From the NCBI GenBank assembly GCA_031413495.1, contig JANOFE010000218.1:1-6497 (forward strand): a stretch of 6,497 nucleotides of DNA. The letters are read 5' to 3'. The position numbers were made by a program, and so were the translations under genes. This document shows, one piece after another, positions 4,749-6,497 of this stretch. Origin of the DNA: JACMNW01 sp031413495. Lineage in GTDB: Bacteria > Pseudomonadota > Alphaproteobacteria > Rhodobacterales > Rhodobacteraceae. Position 1 is the stretch's first letter. Each line of letters starts with the position of its first letter. The notes beneath the pieces were generated by a model that saw only the letters and a program-made list of their open reading frames with translations, was not told the origin of the DNA and ran no database searches.

Positions 4749-6497
4749 CTGCGTCCGAACAGCCGTTCAATATCGGCCAACTTGAGTTCAACATAGGTCG
4801 GCCGCCCGTGGTTGCATTGGCCAGACAGCGGCGTCGCTTCCATTTCCCGCAGCAAAGCATTCATCTCCTCGGCGCGCATCTGGCGGCCAGAGCGCACCGA
4901 CCCATGGCAAGCCATGCGGGAAAGCACCGCGTCGATGCGCGCTTGCAGGCGTGTGCTGTCGCCCAGATCGGCAAGGTCATCAAGGATATCGCGGATCAGC
5001 GCGGTCGCATCGACCCGACCCAGAATCGCGGGCGTTTCGCGCACGGCAATGGCATTGCCACCGAATGCCTCGATCCCCAGACCCAAGGCGGCCAGATCAT
5101 CTGCAAGGTCCAGTATCCGCGCGGCATCCAGTGGTGATAGATCAACAATTTCCGGGATCAGCAGGGCTTGTGACGCAATGCCTGCGCCGTCCCTTTGCGC
5201 CTTCAGCCGTTCATAGACCCGCCGCTCGTGCGCTGCGTGTTGGTCAACAATCACCATGCCATTTGCCGTCTGCGCAATGATGTAATTTTCATGCACCTGC
5301 GCGCGGGCGGCACCTAGGGGCAGGGATTCAGCTTCAATCGCTTGCGGGACCTCGTATCTTGCAGACGGGGCCTCGGCAAACCCCGGAGCCTGAAACCGAT
5401 AGGCGCGTGACAAAGCTGGCTGCGAGGCGCGGTCCATCTGATAGATACGCGGCTCTGGCCGGAACGCCTGCAAGGTTTCGCCTGCCACTGTGGTTGATGC
5501 CCGATGCCCCGCCCCCGCAAGCGCATGCCGCAGCGCCGACACGATGATCCCGCGCGCGGCGGCGGGTTCGCGGAAACGCACTTCGGATTTCGCCGGATGC
5601 ACGTTCACATCCACCCGTTCGGGATCGCAGATCAGGTTCAGCACGGCGGCAGGGTGGCGGTCGCGGCTGAGAACATCCATATAAGCGGCCCGCAGCGCGC
5701 CAAACAGCATCCGGTCCAGAACCGGGCGGCCATTCACGAACAGGAATTGCGCGGCAGATGATCCGCGCGAATAGGTGGGCAGGGCTGCATAACCAACCAG
5801 ATGCAGACCGTCATTTTCCGCATCAATCCGCAGCGCGTTTTCGGCAAAATCGACACCCAGAACTTGGCTCAACCGCCCGTGCAGCGCATCAAACATATCG
5901 CCAGATTGCGGATCGGCGCGGAACACCAACCGCCCCTCGCCACCGCCCGACACATCGCGCAGGGTGAAGCCCACATGCGGTTCCGCCATCGCCAAACGCT
6001 TGATTACGTCACCAATCGCCTGCGCCTCGGCCCGGTCCGTGCGCATGAATTTCAGGCGCGCGGGGGTGGCGTAGAACAGATCACGCAATTCCACCACAGT
6101 CCCGCGGGTTAACGCGGCAGGGCGCACTTGGCCCATTCGACCGCCTTCAACGGTCAGGGAAACGCCATCAGCCCCAGCCGCCCGCGAGGTGATGGTCAGG
6201 CGGCCCACCGCACCCAAAGACGGCAGCGCCTCGCCGCGAAACCCGAACGACCGGATATTCAGCAAATCCGACCCGTCGATTTTAGATGTCGCATGCCGGG
6301 CCAGCGCCATGGGCAGATCACCCGCCGTCATGCCACAGCCATCATCGACGACCCGGATCAGGGTTTTGCCGCCATCGGCATAGTCCACCGATATGCGCAA
6401 CGCCCCGGCATCCAGCGCGTTTTCGACCAATTCCTTGACGGCAGAGGCAGGCCGTTCCACCACCTCACCCGCCGCAATGCGGTTGACGGCGGCTTCA
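4745..6497 (-). CDS. mutL: DNA mismatch repair protein MutL, 5' end beyond window (partial)
   Basis: The reading frame is open from base 6496 to the stop at 4745, about 583 residues, and only some ten N-terminal residues are missing, because the visible sequence begins EAAVNRIAAGEVVERP, which in MutL lies near residue 8. The GTG at 6463 is an internal valine of EVVERP, not a start. The GHKL ATPase motifs are complete: ELVENALDAG (N-box), DDGCGM, FGFRGEALPSLGAVG and GTVVELRDLFYATPARLKF. The transducer domain shows FLFVNGRPV and HPAKSEVRF. A linker of about 60-70 residues, rich in A and P, follows. The C-terminal dimerisation domain has DQHAAHERRVYE, ACHGSVRSGR, CNHGRP and a terminal FGRR, the set found in MutL proteins with their own endonuclease activity. 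That fits alphaproteobacteria, which lack MutH. It should coordinate MutS-bound mismatches with strand incision. It is the first visible gene of the mutL-rmuC-hutD series. Confidence 0.97.
   Translation of the reverse strand, partial: EAAVNRIAAGEVVERPASAVKELVENALDAGALRISVDYADGGKTLIRVVDDGCGMTAGDLPMALARHATSKIDGSDLLNIRSFGFRGEALPSLGAVGRLTITSRAAGADGVSLTVEGGRMGQVRPAALTRGTVVELRDLFYATPARLKFMRTDRAEAQAIGDVIKRLAMAEPHVGFTLRDVSGGGEGRLVFRADPQSGDMFDALHGRLSQVLGVDFAENALRIDAENDGLHLVGYAALPTYSRGSSAAQFLFVNGRPVLDRMLFGALRAAYMDVLSRDRHPAAVLNLICDPERVDVNVHPAKSEVRFREPAAARGIIVSALRHALAGAGHRASTTVAGETLQAFRPEPRIYQMDRASQPALSRAYRFQAPGFAEAPSARYEVPQAIEAESLPLGAARAQVHENYIIAQTANGMVIVDQHAAHERRVYERLKAQRDGAGIASQALLIPEIVDLSPLDAARILDLADDLAALGLGIEAFGGNAIAVRETPAILGRVDATALIRDILDDLADLGDSTRLQARIDAVLSRMACHGSVRSGRQMRAEEMNALLREMEATPLSGQCNHGRPTYVELKLADIERLFGRR

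Noticed and set aside
6461..6463. GTG at 6463 as the mutL start
   Set aside because: The frame stays open to the window edge and reads NRIAAGEVVERP, the conserved MutL N-terminus, so this GTG is an internal valine.

Overview
The window looks like a chromosomal segment of an alphaproteobacterium, most likely Rhodobacterales (Rhodobacter/Roseobacter group). The evidence is a moderately high G+C content by eye, close-packed ATGA-overlapping genes, and a sigma factor/anti-sigma pair that matches Rhodobacter sphaeroides RpoE-ChrR residue for residue at the metal sites. No mobile element, tRNA, rRNA or CRISPR array is visible.

Layout. (1) Positions 1-1631, minus strand: a FAD-dependent amine-oxidase-like protein (COG2907 type) overlaps by 4 bases a DUF1365 protein that runs off the left edge. 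(2) Positions 1632-1868: an intergenic region holding two divergent promoter-like elements of identical design (TGATCC, 16 bases, CGTA). One faces the FAD gene and one faces rpoE, and a roughly 105-base rpoE leader follows. (3) Positions 1869-3066, plus strand: rpoE (ECF sigma factor) and chrR (zinc anti-sigma factor with a C-terminal cupin domain). (4) Positions 3067-6497, minus strand: mutL, rmuC and a HutD/Ves-family gene, read right to left and each overlapping the next by ATGA. mutL is cut at its 5' end by the window edge. The chrR and hutD stop codons abut with no base between them, and an intrinsic terminator for the rpoE-chrR transcript lies inside the hutD coding sequence.

How it works together (known from R. 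sphaeroides, inferred here): ChrR holds RpoE inactive. Singlet oxygen or organic hydroperoxides cause ChrR loss, and free RpoE transcribes its own operon and the divergent FAD/DUF1365 operon. As I recall, homologues of that operon have been tied to ChrR turnover and to lipid or furan fatty acid chemistry. The mutL-rmuC-hutD group is a separate unit containing DNA mismatch repair, an RmuC-family DNA protein and an uncharacterised cupin-like protein.

The system as a whole is a recognised one (the RpoE-ChrR photooxidative stress locus). The more unusual points are regulatory: the twin promoters, a possible leaderless second rpoE start, the terminator nested in an opposing gene, and a hairpin over the hutD ribosome-binding position.
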